A stretch of 64,000 nt of DNA, taken from contig QKWP01000027.1 of the NCBI GenBank assembly GCA_003550325.1, positions 510,544 to 574,543 on the forward strand. Direction: 5' to 3'. The notes beneath the pieces were generated by a model. The model did not search any database. It saw only the letters and a list, made by a program, of their open reading frames with translations, and had not been told where the DNA came from. The position numbers and the translations under genes are program-made. Below are positions 1-11,502 of the stretch, piece by piece (positions within the stretch are counted from its first letter, which is position 1; every line of letters starts with the position of its first letter). This stretch comes from Gigaspora rosea. Lineage: Eukaryota; Glomeromycota; Glomeromycetes; Diversisporales; Gigasporaceae.

Positions 1-850
1 TTTTTTTTTTTTTATATTATATATTAATATGCTTTTCTTTTTTTCTTTTTTCGTGGGTCTTGTATTCTTTCGTCGGGTTCAGAATTGGGTGTTTTTTACA
101 TTTTCGTAGGTCTTGGATTCTTTCGTCGGTGGGTGTTTTTTATATATATATATATATAATAATATGTTTAGCTTTTCTTTTTTTTGCGGGTCTTGAATTC
201 TTTTGTGCGGAGGTGTTTCTTATGTTGTTCTGTTGCCAGGTTCGGGAGGTTTTTTTTTTATAATTGTATTTGTTTTTTTCTTGTTATTTGCTTGGCTTGC
301 GTAGGGTCTCAACCGTGCACTCAAGACAGTGACTCCAGTAAGGTTTCTCTTTTTTCTTTTTTTTTTTTTTTTTTTTTTATATATATATTAATATGCTTTT
401 CTTTTTTTTCTTTTTTTCGCGGGTCTTGTATTCTTTCGTCGGGTTCAGAATTGGATGTTTTTTACGTTTTTGCAGGTCTTGGATGCTTTCGTTAGTGGGT
501 GTTTTTTACGTCGTCGTCGTTCTGTCGCAGGTTCAGGATTTTCTTTCTTTATTTTTTTTTCTTTTTAATTGTTTTTTTTCCAGTTGTTGGAGTCATCGCT
601 GGCACCGTTATTGGAGTCGTTGTTCGAGTCGTTTGGGGTTTGGGCTGTTGGTATTGCATCGTGGTAAAATTTCGTTGGTGCCGACTTGAATACGATGCTG
701 TGGGTGTACAGTTTTCTTTGGTCCTATTGATGTCTTTGTGGGTTCAGCGTGTGTTTGGGTGCAGATTGTTATACGAGTGTACTTTTTATTTTTTTTTATT
801 TTTTAATTTTTTTTTATTAAATAAATACGAAATTTTAAATAAATAATGTA
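1..850. repeat. T/G-rich degenerate minisatellite block
   Basis: The + strand here is almost entirely T and G with long T runs. A module of about 140 bp (T-tract, then ATTAATATGCTTTTC, then GGGTCTTGTATTCTTTCGTC, then GGGTGTTTTTTA) occurs near 1-150, in a shorter form near 160-260, and again near 365-550. A G-richer stretch at 580-760 follows. The open frames through it are artefacts of T-richness. No gene is supported. Confidence 0.6.
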
Positions 851-1396
851 ATTTTTGGATTTTTTTTTATTATTACCGGTAAAAAAAACTTAAAATTTTT
901 TTTGATGATTTAACTATCAGTCACGTGACCGAATTTGATTGGCCGATCATGGCGATGAGTCGCTGCCCAATTTATATTTGTCATATGATTAAATTTGATT
1001 GGTTAGATATGGGGTCTAGGATTAAATTAATTGTCTTAATGTAGACCTCTTTGGGGTTTAGGTTATTAGTGTAAACCCTGGGTCTAGGATAAGACTACTC
1101 TTATTAAAATAATCTATTTTAATTTTAATTAATTTTAATTAGAATATATTTTATAGCTAAAAAGTATTTAATTCTATACTTTTTAATAAATTTATTAGTT
1201 ATTAAAAGCTTGGATAACCTTTAAACAATTTTGAATATTTAGATTTTTGAATATAAATAAGATCCAGAAAATTTTAAATAGCCAAATGTATATTGTTGCT
1301 AAAAAGTTTAAGCAAAATTATATAAAATATAATATCTAATATAGTAATTAATTAATTTAAACTATAATTGATAATTTAGATAAGATCTGCAAAATT
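851..1396. other. AT-rich intergenic stretch, no gene seen
   Basis: No open frame resembling a protein family is visible. A short partly palindromic region (1040-1095) contains GGGTTTAGG and AACCCTGGGTCTAGG. It may be a decayed palindromic element. Confidence 0.4.
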
Positions 1397-1399
1397 ACT

Positions 1400-1672
1400 A
1401 TATTGGGACTATACATGAGGACGAAATTGTTTCGGGTTCTAAAACCCGAAATTAAAATTTGAAGACGAAATTGTTTTTGACCTATTTTACTTGAAAAACG
1501 AAATTATTTGATACTTTTTTTGAATAGACGAAATTATAAGGAACATATTTATATAAATTTATTTGTTCTTCCTTATAAAAAAATTTAATTTTCTCTAATG
1601 AAGACGAAATAGGTCATTTTTAAAAATCAATTTCGGTGGTATCACTAATTAGGACAATAGTAAATTTTGGGG
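1400..1672. repeat. Candidate degenerate MITE with GACGAAATT repeats
   Basis: The motif GACGAAAT(T) or a close variant occurs several times between 1428 and 1605, and the ends are weakly complementary (ATTGGGACTATA near 1402 against TAATTAGGACAATAG near 1658). An internal complementary pair (GACCTATTTT and GAAATAGGTC) adds support. It is too diverged for firm boundaries. Confidence 0.35.
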
Positions 1673-1696
1673 ATAAGTACAATATAAATTTTTATT

Positions 1697-2359
1697 ATAT
1701 GCTAGAATCTGAATAGAGTCCAATAAAAAGTTTTTTTTTTACTAATTTAACAACCAAAGTTAATTAATTAAAAGTTGTAGAACTTGCTAATATGCATCTA
1801 ATGGTGGTTAGATTATCCAAATTGGTTTAGTGAATATTGAAATATTACTAAAAATGATTGGCCCACTATATAAATTTCTATGTAAACAATATAGAATTTT
1901 AAGGACCATGAACATCTTCATACATTACACATTTTAGCAAAAACCTCTAAAATTTGAGAAGCAAAAAACCCAGTTTTGGCAATTATTTTGGCATCCAGTA
2001 GTTCAATTTGAATGACTTTTTTTAAAATAAAGCTCTCAGTGAGGCATAATAAGTTCATTCAATTCTGATTACTGGATTATAAGTTATTTAAGTAAATATA
2101 GGTTTGTTATTTTCAGCAAATTAGAGCAAAATTGGCCAAAATCCAAATATAACCTATATAAGAGATGTCTGGGTCCTAAATTTTATATAGTCAGCCAATT
2201 ATTTTTAGTGATATTTCAGTATTTGCTAGACCAATTTGAATAATATAACCACCATTGGATGCATCTCAGTAAGCCCTACAACTTTTAATTAATTGACTTT
2301 GATTGTTAACTTAATAAAAAAATACTTTTTATTAGACTCTGCTTAGATTATAGCATATA
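1697..2359. mobile_element. 663-bp foldback (long inverted repeat) element
   Basis: Almost the whole element is one imperfect inverted repeat. The left end TATATGCTAGAATCTGA pairs with the right end CTTAGATTATAGCATATA. The arms remain alignable through AAGTTAATTAATTAAAAG, TGGTGGTTAGATTATCC and AAATGATTGGCCCACTATA, down to a centre where CCAGTAGTTCAATTTGAATG (about 1994) faces ATTCAATTCTGATTACTGG (about 2056). It has no coding capacity. It looks like a non-autonomous foldback or MITE; target duplications are unclear. Confidence 0.75.
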
Positions 2360-2559
2360 GTTAATACAGTATTTGTAGGAATTTTGCTCAAATTCTAATT
2401 TAAAAATTAAGCTGATCTTATTTGGATTAGTAATCAAAACTTTTTAAAATTACTAGTTAGAAAATATCTATAAATAATATTATGTACCTTTCTAGCTATA
2501 TAAAAAAATTTAAAATTCATATGCTTATATATATATTTTACAAAAACTTATCTATCTTG

Positions 2560-2800
2560 TAAACTATAAATCCAATAGTACTAAAAACATTTTATTTAAG
2601 CTACTGGATCAAAAGATATTTATAAAAAACTATTAGTTATATAGTATATAAAAAGACATGATCAATAGTTTTTTGTATATATCTTTTGATTCAGAATTCA
2701 AATTAAATAGTTTTGGTACCATTTGATTCATTTTATCAAGATGAATAGAATTGTGCCAAAATTATTCAATTAGACTACTGGATCAAATTATAGACAAACT
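2560..2800. repeat. Diverged palindromic unit related to the array at 63.5-64 kb
   Basis: The core at 2711-2761 is a hairpin (GGTACCATTTGATTCATTTT facing AAGATGAATAGAATTGTGCC), flanked by facing versions of CTACTGGATCAAA. The same core plus flanks occurs three times at 63.5-64.0 kb, so this is one more member of that palindromic repeat family. Confidence 0.6.
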
Positions 2801-3760
2801 TTTATATAAAAAATTTTTATTTTATTTAGATTTAACATATTTGCAACTTATAGTTATATGCTTTATAGAAAATATAGTTATTAAAGAAGTGCATGTTACT
2901 TTGCATATTTTATACAGTTTGTAACATAATGCATAATTTTGCAATCTTCATATCATAATCCTGACAGACTTACTTATACATGATTTTGATATAATAGATA
3001 ATATAAAGTACACCTATATATCTATCTACTGTCATGAGGATTAAAGAAAGTAATACTATACAATAGTAGTAAGGTTCAAAAAGGCATACATATATACATA
3101 TGAAGAAGTGGGTCTTATGTTCTTGACATCCATTTTACCTACAGCCTATTTAACCAACATTCATAGAGTTAGTACTAATTGTCCAAAGGTAAATTACTAA
3201 TTTTGATTGACTAGATCAGGTGTAATATAAAAAACAACAATCAAAACAATCCAACTGATGCTTATTGGCTAGATCACTGCTAGAAGCATGACCAAAATCC
3301 TATATACATAAATGGTACACATAATTTTTTATATATTAAAATCATATAGAGGGAATATACATTATAAGGTAACACATGAAGAATAGACAGGTTTTCTATG
3401 AAACTTTACTGTTTATTCTTCTGTTGATATATGAATATAGTGTAGAGACTGATTCAAGTAATCTGTATTCTGCTTAACTTTTACTAAACATACATTTTTA
3501 CTAGTAAATTGTTATAAGGTAATGTAAGTTTGGAATTCTGTTACTTTTTTGGCACTTTTGGCTTATAAAATTTCAATAGCCAGTTCACAAAAGTACTACA
3601 ATGAAGAACTTACTATAATTTTACGAACTAATTTAGTAAAAAAAACAGATTTGTTATTATTTATTGGTTTTCATTTATATCAATATTATCAAAAAATTAT
3701 TTGGCTAATTTTTGTCTCCAATTTAAACAAAATTGAAATATCTGAAATCTTCTATTTTCT
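2801..3760. other. AT-rich intergenic stretch
   Basis: No protein family, RNA gene or clear terminal inverted repeat is recognised. Open frames here lack support. Confidence 0.4.
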
Positions 3761-3967
3761 TTAAAGTTTCTTCCTTCTCTTTTTTAGTATTTTCATTACC
3801 ATTAAGCCTGCCAACATATAGCACAGGCCAATGACAGACTTCTTTGCTTCATTTATACTATGGGCAGAACGTTTTTTAAAAATAACTAAATTCAACATAT
3901 ATTTAAAAAAGCCCTTAAATTGAGGATTTGCACTTTCAATAATATTTTCAAATTTCATGGGATCCAA
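3761..3967 (-). pseudogene. Fragment of a dispersed Rhizophagus ORF family
   Basis: A 68-residue frame reads FENIIESANPQFKG, then SAHSINEAKKSVIGLCYMLA and GLMVMKILKK. I recall very similar sentences at many places in Rhizophagus proteins, which suggests a repetitive, probably transposon-associated ORF. Only this short piece remains: nothing matching continues on either side, and the end runs into a lysine-rich tail. Family recognition is from memory, and no function can be assigned. Confidence 0.35.
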
Positions 3968-5330
3968 CTCAAGATTTGCAGATTCTTGGTATTGCCTTCA
4001 GTATAATACTTTCTCTTGAAGTGAATGTTATATGTAACATAAAATATTAAATTAAAACCTTTTCATAAAAATTATGTACATAGTTTTTTTTAAAAAAACA
4101 AAAGACTGTTACACTAGCTGTTACACTACCTGAACAATTATCATTTATCTTAGATTCAATTTTTTTTTCCTGAAAGTTCTTTTTTTTTTTAAGGGATTAT
4201 AGAGAAATTTTGCTTAGTAAAACTTGAACCTTAACTGTGCAAACTTTATATAAAAAGGGTTGATTATAGTAAAACACTAGAAAACCCCTTATTATTATAA
4301 AAATTAATGACCTGTTTACATACAAACACCTATAACCATCCACAACAAAGTTAAACTTTACCACCCAGAACTTTTGTACAAAACTTTTGTACAAAACTTT
4401 TTTTTTATTATCGTATTAATAAAATTAACTTTATATAGAATTGTGACTAGCCAATCAAATTTAATAAGATGTGAATCTGTAGATCACAGATTTTCAACCA
4501 ATAAAATAGAACTTCGGTCATGCGTCTGCTGTAATATAAAAAAAAATTTATTTATATTTGGTCCTTCGGACTCTAAATGGTTTCCATTTTCCTAGTATTA
4601 ATAGTAAATTGTTGCTTTTTAGGTAAAATGGGTGTCGGCAAAATGGGTGTTTTCCGTATGAAAAGTAAATGCTTATAACTTACAAACTTTTTTATGATAG
4701 TATGTATTAGAATTAGGATTGATCTAATTATCAACGAAGTGGCTATAGAAGAATCTAGATTACCAGATCCTGTTTTACTATTTATTGCATTAAATTTAAT
4801 GTTGTTGCTTTGATCTTTTTTTTTTTTTTTGAAATCTTATCGGAGCATATAGTTTTTAAGATATCATATGAACATCGAGCATTACACTAAAATTGCTTTC
4901 CCTAGTTAAATCCTAATTAAATAAATAATCGATGTTCTTCAACGAAATATTGTAATTAGAAAACTTGTAATTTAACGATGATAGATATCTCGATTATAAT
5001 TGTTATAAATAATTTTACATGCTAGTGTAAAAAAGTTTTTATAATAATGAGCATGCACACCATCAAAAATTAGCTATCAGGTATTTTCATAAGTACGCAT
5101 ATATCTGTTGGGTCTTTACAGTATATACCTCATAATAATAGGTAGGTACGTACATAGGTAGGCAGGGCAGGACAAATGTACGAGTACGTACGTACTATTA
5201 TCCGTTATTTGTTATGATAGATATTATCACGTGATTTGTTAAGTACAAAATGACGTAATTGGTAAGTGTCCGAAGCCTTATCCACTTAATGAGATTTGGC
5301 AGATTGTTAGATTACTCTCTGGAAATTATT
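3968..5330. other. AT-rich intergenic stretch with microsatellites
   Basis: A short duplicated AAAACTTTTGTAC lies at 4370-4400. A small remnant of the GTCGGCAAAATGGGTG repeat family lies near 4622-4655. A (GTAC)/(TAGG) microsatellite-like patch lies at 5135-5200. No gene is seen. Confidence 0.45.
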
Positions 5331-5331
5331 A

Positions 5332-5600
5332 ATTATAAGATATTGGTCATGCAACGATTAATATCATGAAATTTGTTTTGTCGGAGCAAATTTTGTGATA
5401 TTAATCGTTGCATGATCCAATATCGATGTTATCGTTCAATTATGATCATGATTTAAAAGTTGTGATTGGCTAACTGAGTTTTAATTTGGGATTGTTGTGC
5501 TTACGTAATAACATACAAAAATAACAATAAGAAATTTTTTCATGATCAAATGATAATTATCCGACAAACTCATATGATCATGGATGTATTTCTTTCCGTT
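5332..5600. repeat. MITE-like repeat with internal hairpin; sister copy at 31.9 kb
   Basis: A hairpin (GATATTGGTCATGCAACG at about 5339 facing CGTTGCATGATCCAATATC at about 5407) is followed by a block of about 117 bp (5437-5554) that is almost identical to 31949-32067. That block includes AAAAGTTGTGATTGGCTAAC, TGTGCTTACGTAATAACATA and AAATTTTTTCATGATCA. Confidence 0.7.
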
Positions 5601-5696
5601 ATTTTTTTAATGTGTTACGAAATAATAACGTTTACTTGAATTAAAGCTCAGCCGACAACTCCCTACCAATCATGATCATAAATTATCGGATAACAC

Positions 5697-5850
5697 CATT
5701 ATTGGGCAAATTTTTGAATAACGGTAAATTGGTTCAACCGGGTTGGTTCAACCGGGCAAATGATTGGCTGACACGTGCCGCGGAGCGGCACGTGTTCATT
5801 TGCCCGGTTGAACAAATTTACCGTTATTCAAAAATTTTTGCCCAATAATG
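5697..5850. repeat. 154-bp near-perfect palindrome with GC-rich core
   Basis: The left arm CATTATTGGGCAAATTTTTG pairs with the right arm CAAAAATTTTTGCCCAATAATG. Pairing continues inward through AATAACGGTAAAT, TTCAACCGGGCAAATGA and GACACGTGCCGC to the centre near 5773. The left arm holds an extra copy of GGTTCAACCGGG. This is a very strong hairpin in an otherwise AT-rich region. Confidence 0.85.
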
Positions 5851-6111
5851 TATCAGGGAATTTCGAATACAATCGATAATTGTACTATCATTAGATCCAT
5901 ATTTTAATACTATAAAAACATTTGAAAAGAACTGTTTTAATTAATTCAAGCATATTTGTTAATGATTTAATTCTGTATGCATATACAAATATATCTACCG
6001 TATATTGTATTTTCCTCAATATTTTCAATTGTTATATTTGATAACTTATAATAAAGATTTAATAATAAAATCAAATAGCTATGTACTTAAAACCCTATTC
6101 TAACGATCTTT

Positions 6112-9100
6112 CTAGTTTATGCGTATCAAAAACTTATACAGGAACACTGCAAGAAAAATTAAAAATGCCCATACATTAAATCTTATCATCGAAAATCGCT
6201 TTTCAATGTTTTTAGTATCGTCACCGAGTCTACCGGTGAACCAATCGAATCTCCATCCTATATAACCCCATTCTTTTCTGCATAATATTCCATATAATCT
6301 TCCTGATTCACTGGCAATTCGTACGATTGAAGACTCAGCTGCTGCAATTATACGACGATACCCTTTTAAATTTGGAACGTATGATTCTGGTTCTAAAATC
6401 ACGAAGCGAATAATATCAAAAATCATATTTGCAATAACTACTAATAGCATCGATACGGTCGTCATGAACGTTAACCTATTCAATATTTGATTGTTTATCA
6501 TGATTTTCGTCAAAAGGAAAATTATAATAAAAGGCGCGTGTATTAATAAAAGCTCTGCGCTGTTGGGGAAATTATCTTTATACGCATGCTCCGGATACAT
6601 TTTAATCAATTTGCCATCTCCATAGGCCCATTTAGCAAATCGAAAATATGTTCTTTTGCCATTGTTCCACCAGGGGTGGACAGCCTTTATTGAAGGTGCT
6701 CCTCGGAAACCTTCACCGTCTTGAATATTTTTTGTAAAGAATTTTTTTTTTTTTAAACAAAAATCAACGTCTTCGCCACCTCCTGTTTTTGGGAATTCAG
6801 TGTCGAACTTGACATCTTTGCAACGACGAACTAGTAAATTTGCTGTCACTCCCCATGGAGCGTCTTCTTCAATTTCTTCGGCAATATCCCAAAAATAAGT
6901 TATTCCTGCCATTTTTACCGCACTTGTAAATATAGTTTTGCTTGCGTCTGGGAATTTAGTACATCCGACAAATCCGCAAGCTTTTGGATATTTTCGAATC
7001 ATTTTTTCTGATTCTATTAAAATGTCTGGTTGTGGAATTACGTCATCATCTAAGAATAAAACGTAATCCGCATTTGATTCGGCTAACCCTCTGTTTCTTG
7101 CTTCGCTTGCTCCAAGGTTTTTTCCTTGTACCCGAATTCTAATGAAAGCGTCATGTTCAAATTTTTTTAAATCTTTAATATGCGGCGAATTAGGATTGTC
7201 CACGATAAATATTATTGATGTAGATGCAGTATTTGATCTTTTAAGCCGGATTATAGGTTCTAGATACTGCATTTGAACCCTATATGTTGGTACCACTACA
7301 TCTAGAGTAAGGAGTCTAGGAATAGGGTCTTTACTTTTATTGTTAATCCATTTTTCAACGGTTAATACCGCATTATCTAAAACAGAAAAGCTCCAGTCAT
7401 GAAATATTCTTTTATAGCGTGGTTTTTTACTGCCCCCTATAAGATTCATAAGTTTGATTCTTTTCGGCATGACAGAACAACCAAATCTACGATACAATTG
7501 GAAAAGAAATGGATCTGCATCCTGATTGCTAAATATGGGTGGAAATGGTTCACCATTAAATATATCAATTTGAAGTCTTGACATTACAGGAAATGTTGGA
7601 AATCCTGGAAACGTTATTTCTGTGAATGCAACGATTCCGAAACCGCATGGCACCTTTTTTTCATTTGATATTTTTATAAATTCTTCATGAATTTTCGACA
7701 TCCAATTAGTACTCTCGATTATGATATCGTCACCAAGAAGTACTATATAGTCGCACATTTGATTATATGCATCTATAGCTAAATCATGCCAAATCGTACA
7801 GATGGATCCGGGAGGCAAGTCAAACTCACGCGTTACTACATCATTAAGTCCGTGTTCATTAAGTATTTGTTCAGCTATATTCTTTTCAATAGGATGGAAT
7901 AAAGCGTCGTCTTTATCAATCCCTATAAAAAACTTTAGCGAAAATTTAATACCATTAATACCCATAATATCTACTTGCGTTGTTTCATAGACACTCTGGG
8001 CAAAGTTATGCAAGTTATAAAGACAATCTTCGGGGCTTTCAAGCCCACGAGATGTAATCGGAAGAAGAATTCCGAACTTAATCCCTTCTTTTAACGTTTT
8101 CGCTACATTGCTTTTTTTTCTGTAATTTTCTTTCATTTCTTTTCTCATTGATTCATTTTCACATTTATTAATGTTGTTTTCAATTTCATCTTTTATGCAC
8201 ATCGTCATTCTTTCTATACCCTTTCGAATCGATGTTTTAGGGGTCCAATTAAGAATTTGTCTTATAAGTGTATTATCTGAATCACTATTTTGAACATCGG
8301 GTTTGTTTTCATCTGTTATCAACTTGACCTGTTCTCGCGCTATTCCAATAGTCTCGAAAGCAATATAAGCTAATTCTCTTATTGAAATAACATTTTCGGA
8401 CCCAATATTTAATGGTTTAGAATAATCACTTTCCATTAATTTAATTATGGCATCGATACAATCATCAATATATAAAAAATTACAGCATTGATCACCAGAA
8501 CCCAATATTTCAATTTTATAATACTCTTCTTCTTTAATTGAACAAATGGCTTTGCGAATTAATGCGGCTAAGTCATTTTCTTTTCCGCCAATCCAATTAT
8601 TCCCTTCTCCGAATATAATATTCTGGAGTCTTGCAATTCTTAACTTTGTCGAATTAATCGATTCCATTAAAAAAAATTCACTGTTAAGCTTTTCGCGAGC
8701 ATATAGACTTTGTGGATTGGGGTCATTATTATTCGATTCACCAGAATTAAGCTGTTTTTCTTCTGGGTATATGCATGCTGATGATGCATAAAAGAACTTA
8801 TCTATCCCTGCCTCAATTGAAGCTTGTGCTATGTTTACTGTGATTAAATGCTCATTTTTATATGCGATAAAATTGTTTAATTCATGAGCATATTCTATTC
8901 CTCCCACGTTTGAAGCGAAATGAAAAACCCAGTTGACATCCTTTGCTGCCTTATGGCATGTAGATAAATCTCTCAAATCTCCAAGAATAAACTCGGTACA
9001 ATAAGTTTCTGGATTTTCAGTTAAATCTCGTGAAATGTCCACAATTCGAACATGGTCGCCACGATTGTGAAGGTATTTGGCTAAGTTCTTACCCTGATAT

Positions 9101-9254
9101 CCAATTAAAGTTGTCAAAATGATTATATAAAATTATATCAAAGGTAAAACATTAAATTGTTTTAATGTAGAATATTACATACAATAAAGCCGCAGCCGCC
9201 GGTAATTAGAACTTTTAACCTTCGTTCAATTACCTTGTTTGTGTGTTTGACCAT
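6112..9254 (-). CDS. NAD-epimerase (GDP-mannose 3,5-epimerase-like) fused to two glycosyltransferase domains and membrane segments
   Basis: The gene has two exons: 9254-9183 and 9093-6112 (intron 9094-9182, GTATGT...CAG), encoding 1017 residues. The splice restores the Rossmann signature G19-x2-G22-x2-G25, which is why I chose this start. Residues 1-330 match extended SDR sugar epimerases of the GDP-mannose 3,5-epimerase type: SSACIYPE near 128-135, the Y155-x3-K159 pair, and a NIGS motif. Residues about 360-600 form a putative glycosyltransferase domain with LLGDDII at 476-482. Residues about 620-860 form a GT2 domain (DVVVPTYR, LDDDV at 705-709, GGGEDVDFC near 795-803). Hydrophobic segments lie near 870-890, 901-922 and 993-1012, so the C-terminus is probably membrane-anchored, with activity in the ER/Golgi or at the plasma membrane. 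The family assignment rests on motifs. The sugar substrate is unknown, and coupling of epimerisation to transfer is inference. Confidence 0.85.
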
Positions 9255-9300
9255 TTTTTTTTATTTTTTGGTTGAAAATTATTCAATGGGCTTCTAATAT

Positions 9301-9316
9301 TGTATATATATATATG
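9301..9316 (-). promoter_or_regulatory. Possible TATA-type element of the epimerase-GT gene
   Basis: A (TA)n stretch lies about 47-62 bp upstream of the start codon at 9254. The base composition makes chance occurrence likely. Confidence 0.25.
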
Positions 9317-9631
9317 GTTTTGTAGTTAGACTTTACAATACAACAAACGTACGTCCGAATGCATTTCAATAATTTATATTAAAAATATAAACACGTATTT
9401 AAGTACAGTAAGGACCAAGTTAATATATCATATATACGTAATAATACGTAATGTATATTCAACAAAAGTTGGTCTAATCTAATTATCTTTCGGTAATTAG
9501 GTAATTATATATTTCTTTAAGATATTAGATTGTTTACATTAATGAAAAGCTATCTTTATCAGTTCATCTCTTCATTTGATAAATTTTAATCGATGACTTT
9601 TTGAAGATATGTTATTGTTTCTAAATCGGGG

Positions 9632-9908
9632 AGATGGGTACCCACGTGATTTTTTGAAATTTTAGTTAAAATTAGTGTTAGAGCCTATTTAGCATTAGGG
9701 TCGGGGTTAAGGTTCGAATAGATATATAGGTAAAATTGCCTTCCTGTCATTTTTTATTAATGGCCCAAGATAGGTTTAGACTGCCGTTTTTATGTTCTTG
9801 CGTTTTTTTTTTTGATTTTTGACTTCTTCGGGCTAATCCGTGCAAACAAAATTTCGCGACTCCGGTTGGTTGATTACACGAAATGTCACGTGGGTACATG
9901 GCCCAGAT
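9632..9908. mobile_element. MITE with CACGTG-bearing ends (copy 1)
   Basis: The ends are ATGGGTACCCACGTGATT (left) and TGTCACGTGGGTACATGG (right). The interior (GCATTAGGGTCGGGGTTAAG, then AATGGCCCAAGATAGG, then ACTTCTTCGGGCTAATCC, then TTTCGCGACTCCGGTTGG) matches, in opposite orientation, the element at 34889-35173 inside the Sel1 gene. No clean target duplication is seen here. Confidence 0.8.
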
Positions 9909-10476
9909 CTAACTGCTAAGCATTTTTGTAAAATCGATACAGATAAATCTTGAATTTTCAAATATCTTCATAATAAGGTGTGAAGAAGGGTAAAGATATA
10001 AGGGATAAGACGACGTCAAATTTTCTCATAGTTATTCCAAAATCTATTTTCTTAATAGTTCATGTCTATAATTCAGACAACATACTTTGCCAAAAGCGTC
10101 TGGTATGTATTATAATATAATTTTACACGAAGTTTTTTGTTTCAGCAAGTGGCGTTTTATGGTCTGGAGGCTTAACTAATATGTCATTGACTTGCGGTGT
10201 AATCTATGAATTGAACAAGAGATCTCTATTTAAACAGGCTAAATTTTAGTAGTACTATTTTGACTCTTATTTATATAATGTTTAACTTAGTATTTCATTT
10301 ATTACACAACCATTGCAACATACTTTGCATAAATAACAGATCCCAATTTTTTACATAGCTAAAAAAACAGCACAGATTTTTTTGACACTATTCCTAGTTT
10401 GAATAGATTAACTATTTGAGCTTGTATTTAACTGAATATAGTATTCAATGTCTTTTAACGATAAGAAAAAGGCAAC
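9909..10476. other. Intergenic stretch, nothing recognised
   Basis: AT-rich DNA without a supported ORF, RNA gene or inverted repeat. Confidence 0.4.
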
Positions 10477-10478
10477 AT

Positions 10479-10690
10479 ACAGTATTTTCGCGAAACAGCT
10501 CCCACCTGCGCGATAGAATATGCGCATGGGCGTTATTTTGAGGCAAAAATAAAATTTTTCTTGAACCTGACTGATATATCAAATCATTTGTTGAAACCCT
10601 AATGTGGATACGCGTCATTTCGGAGCAACCATGTAACTATTGTTAAGGGACAAGATTTTCCCATGCTAATTATTTTGCGAAAATACAGTA
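10479..10690. mobile_element. MITE of the TACAGTATTTTCGCG family
   Basis: The left end TACAGTATTTTCGCGAAA pairs with the right end TTTTGCGAAAATACAGTA. The interior holds CTGCGCGATAG and ATGCGCATGGGCGTTATTTT. Decayed relatives of the interior are at about 20775-20900 and 22365-22440. Confidence 0.75.
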
Positions 10691-10742
10691 CGTATTAATT
10701 TATACTTTTATATCAATGTTATTAAAATTTGTTTATTAGTCA

Positions 10743-10860
10743 TACCGTATTTTCGCGAAATAACGCGCAAAGGTATAATTTCAAATTTTGGCCAGGATTA
10801 AGCTTAATTCTGGCCAAATTTCGAAATAGCGCCCTGCGCGTTATTTCGCGTAATACTGTA
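10743..10860. mobile_element. Short palindromic member of the TATTTTCGCG family
   Basis: TACCGTATTTTCGCGAAATA at the left faces TTATTTCGCGTAATACTGTA at the right. The arms continue inward (ACGCGC... with GGCCAGGATTAAGC facing its complement), so the 118-bp element folds almost completely on itself. Confidence 0.8.
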
Positions 10861-11092
10861 ATAACATATAATAACTAATTAAATTATAAATGATACTATA
10901 TGGTTATCAAAAATAATAGGTTTATTAGATTTGGGTTGTAAAACAGATACAGTGAATTTTTAATAGATAGAATAGATTATCTGTTAAAAATTTAAATGTA
11001 TGCTAGTATTAGTATTAATAGATTTCATATATAATAATTTTTAATAGACTCAATTTATTTAACATATGCAGTAAAGTTATGTACAATCAATA

Positions 11093-11246
11093 CTGTCTAA
11101 TTGCATGCCATCCGTCAGAGATTTTTCATGCATATAGACAGTATATGCATCTAAGTTATAAGAACTATTTTTGCATTAATAGTTAAAAACCAAACTTTTT
11201 TATGCAGTTAGAGAGTATATGCAATTAGACAGTATGCAATTAGACA
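11093..11246. mobile_element. Short inverted-repeat element (TACTGTCTAATTGCAT ends)
   Basis: TACTGTCTAATTGCATGC near 11093 faces ATGCAATTAGACAGTATG near 11218. The terminal motif is repeated once more at the right end. It is a non-coding, MITE-like element. Confidence 0.6.
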
Positions 11247-11274
11247 CAGATCGACTATATATATTATTAATTTT

Positions 11275-11495
11275 ATTATTTGCTTTTTGAACCGATTGGG
11301 TAGCTGAACCGAACCGGACAAATTTGGTTTAGCTGGTTGGACAAAATGCGTAATCGGCTAAATATAAATGAATCGGTTAACCGATTAGCCGGACATGGAC
11401 ATATAAAAGATATGCCCAAATTATGGACATGGACGTTTGGACATTGACTGTCCATGGACTGTCCATGTCTGCTTGGACATATGTCCATGTACACC
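11275..11495. repeat. Palindrome-rich stretch of GGACATGGAC motifs
   Basis: Repeated and inverted copies of GACATGGAC/GTCCATGTC lie between 11390 and 11490 (for example CTGTCCATGGACTGTCC). AATCGGTTAACCGATT lies near 11370. It is a low-order palindromic repeat with no gene. Confidence 0.55.
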
Positions 11496-11502
11496 ATTGC
11501 GT

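Noticed and set aside
60-846. Several hydrophobic open frames on the + strand
   Set aside because: They follow from T-rich minisatellite composition and lack family motifs.
5135-5200. CRISPR-like regular repeats
   Set aside because: These are eukaryotic (GTAC)n-type microsatellites, with no spacer/repeat structure.
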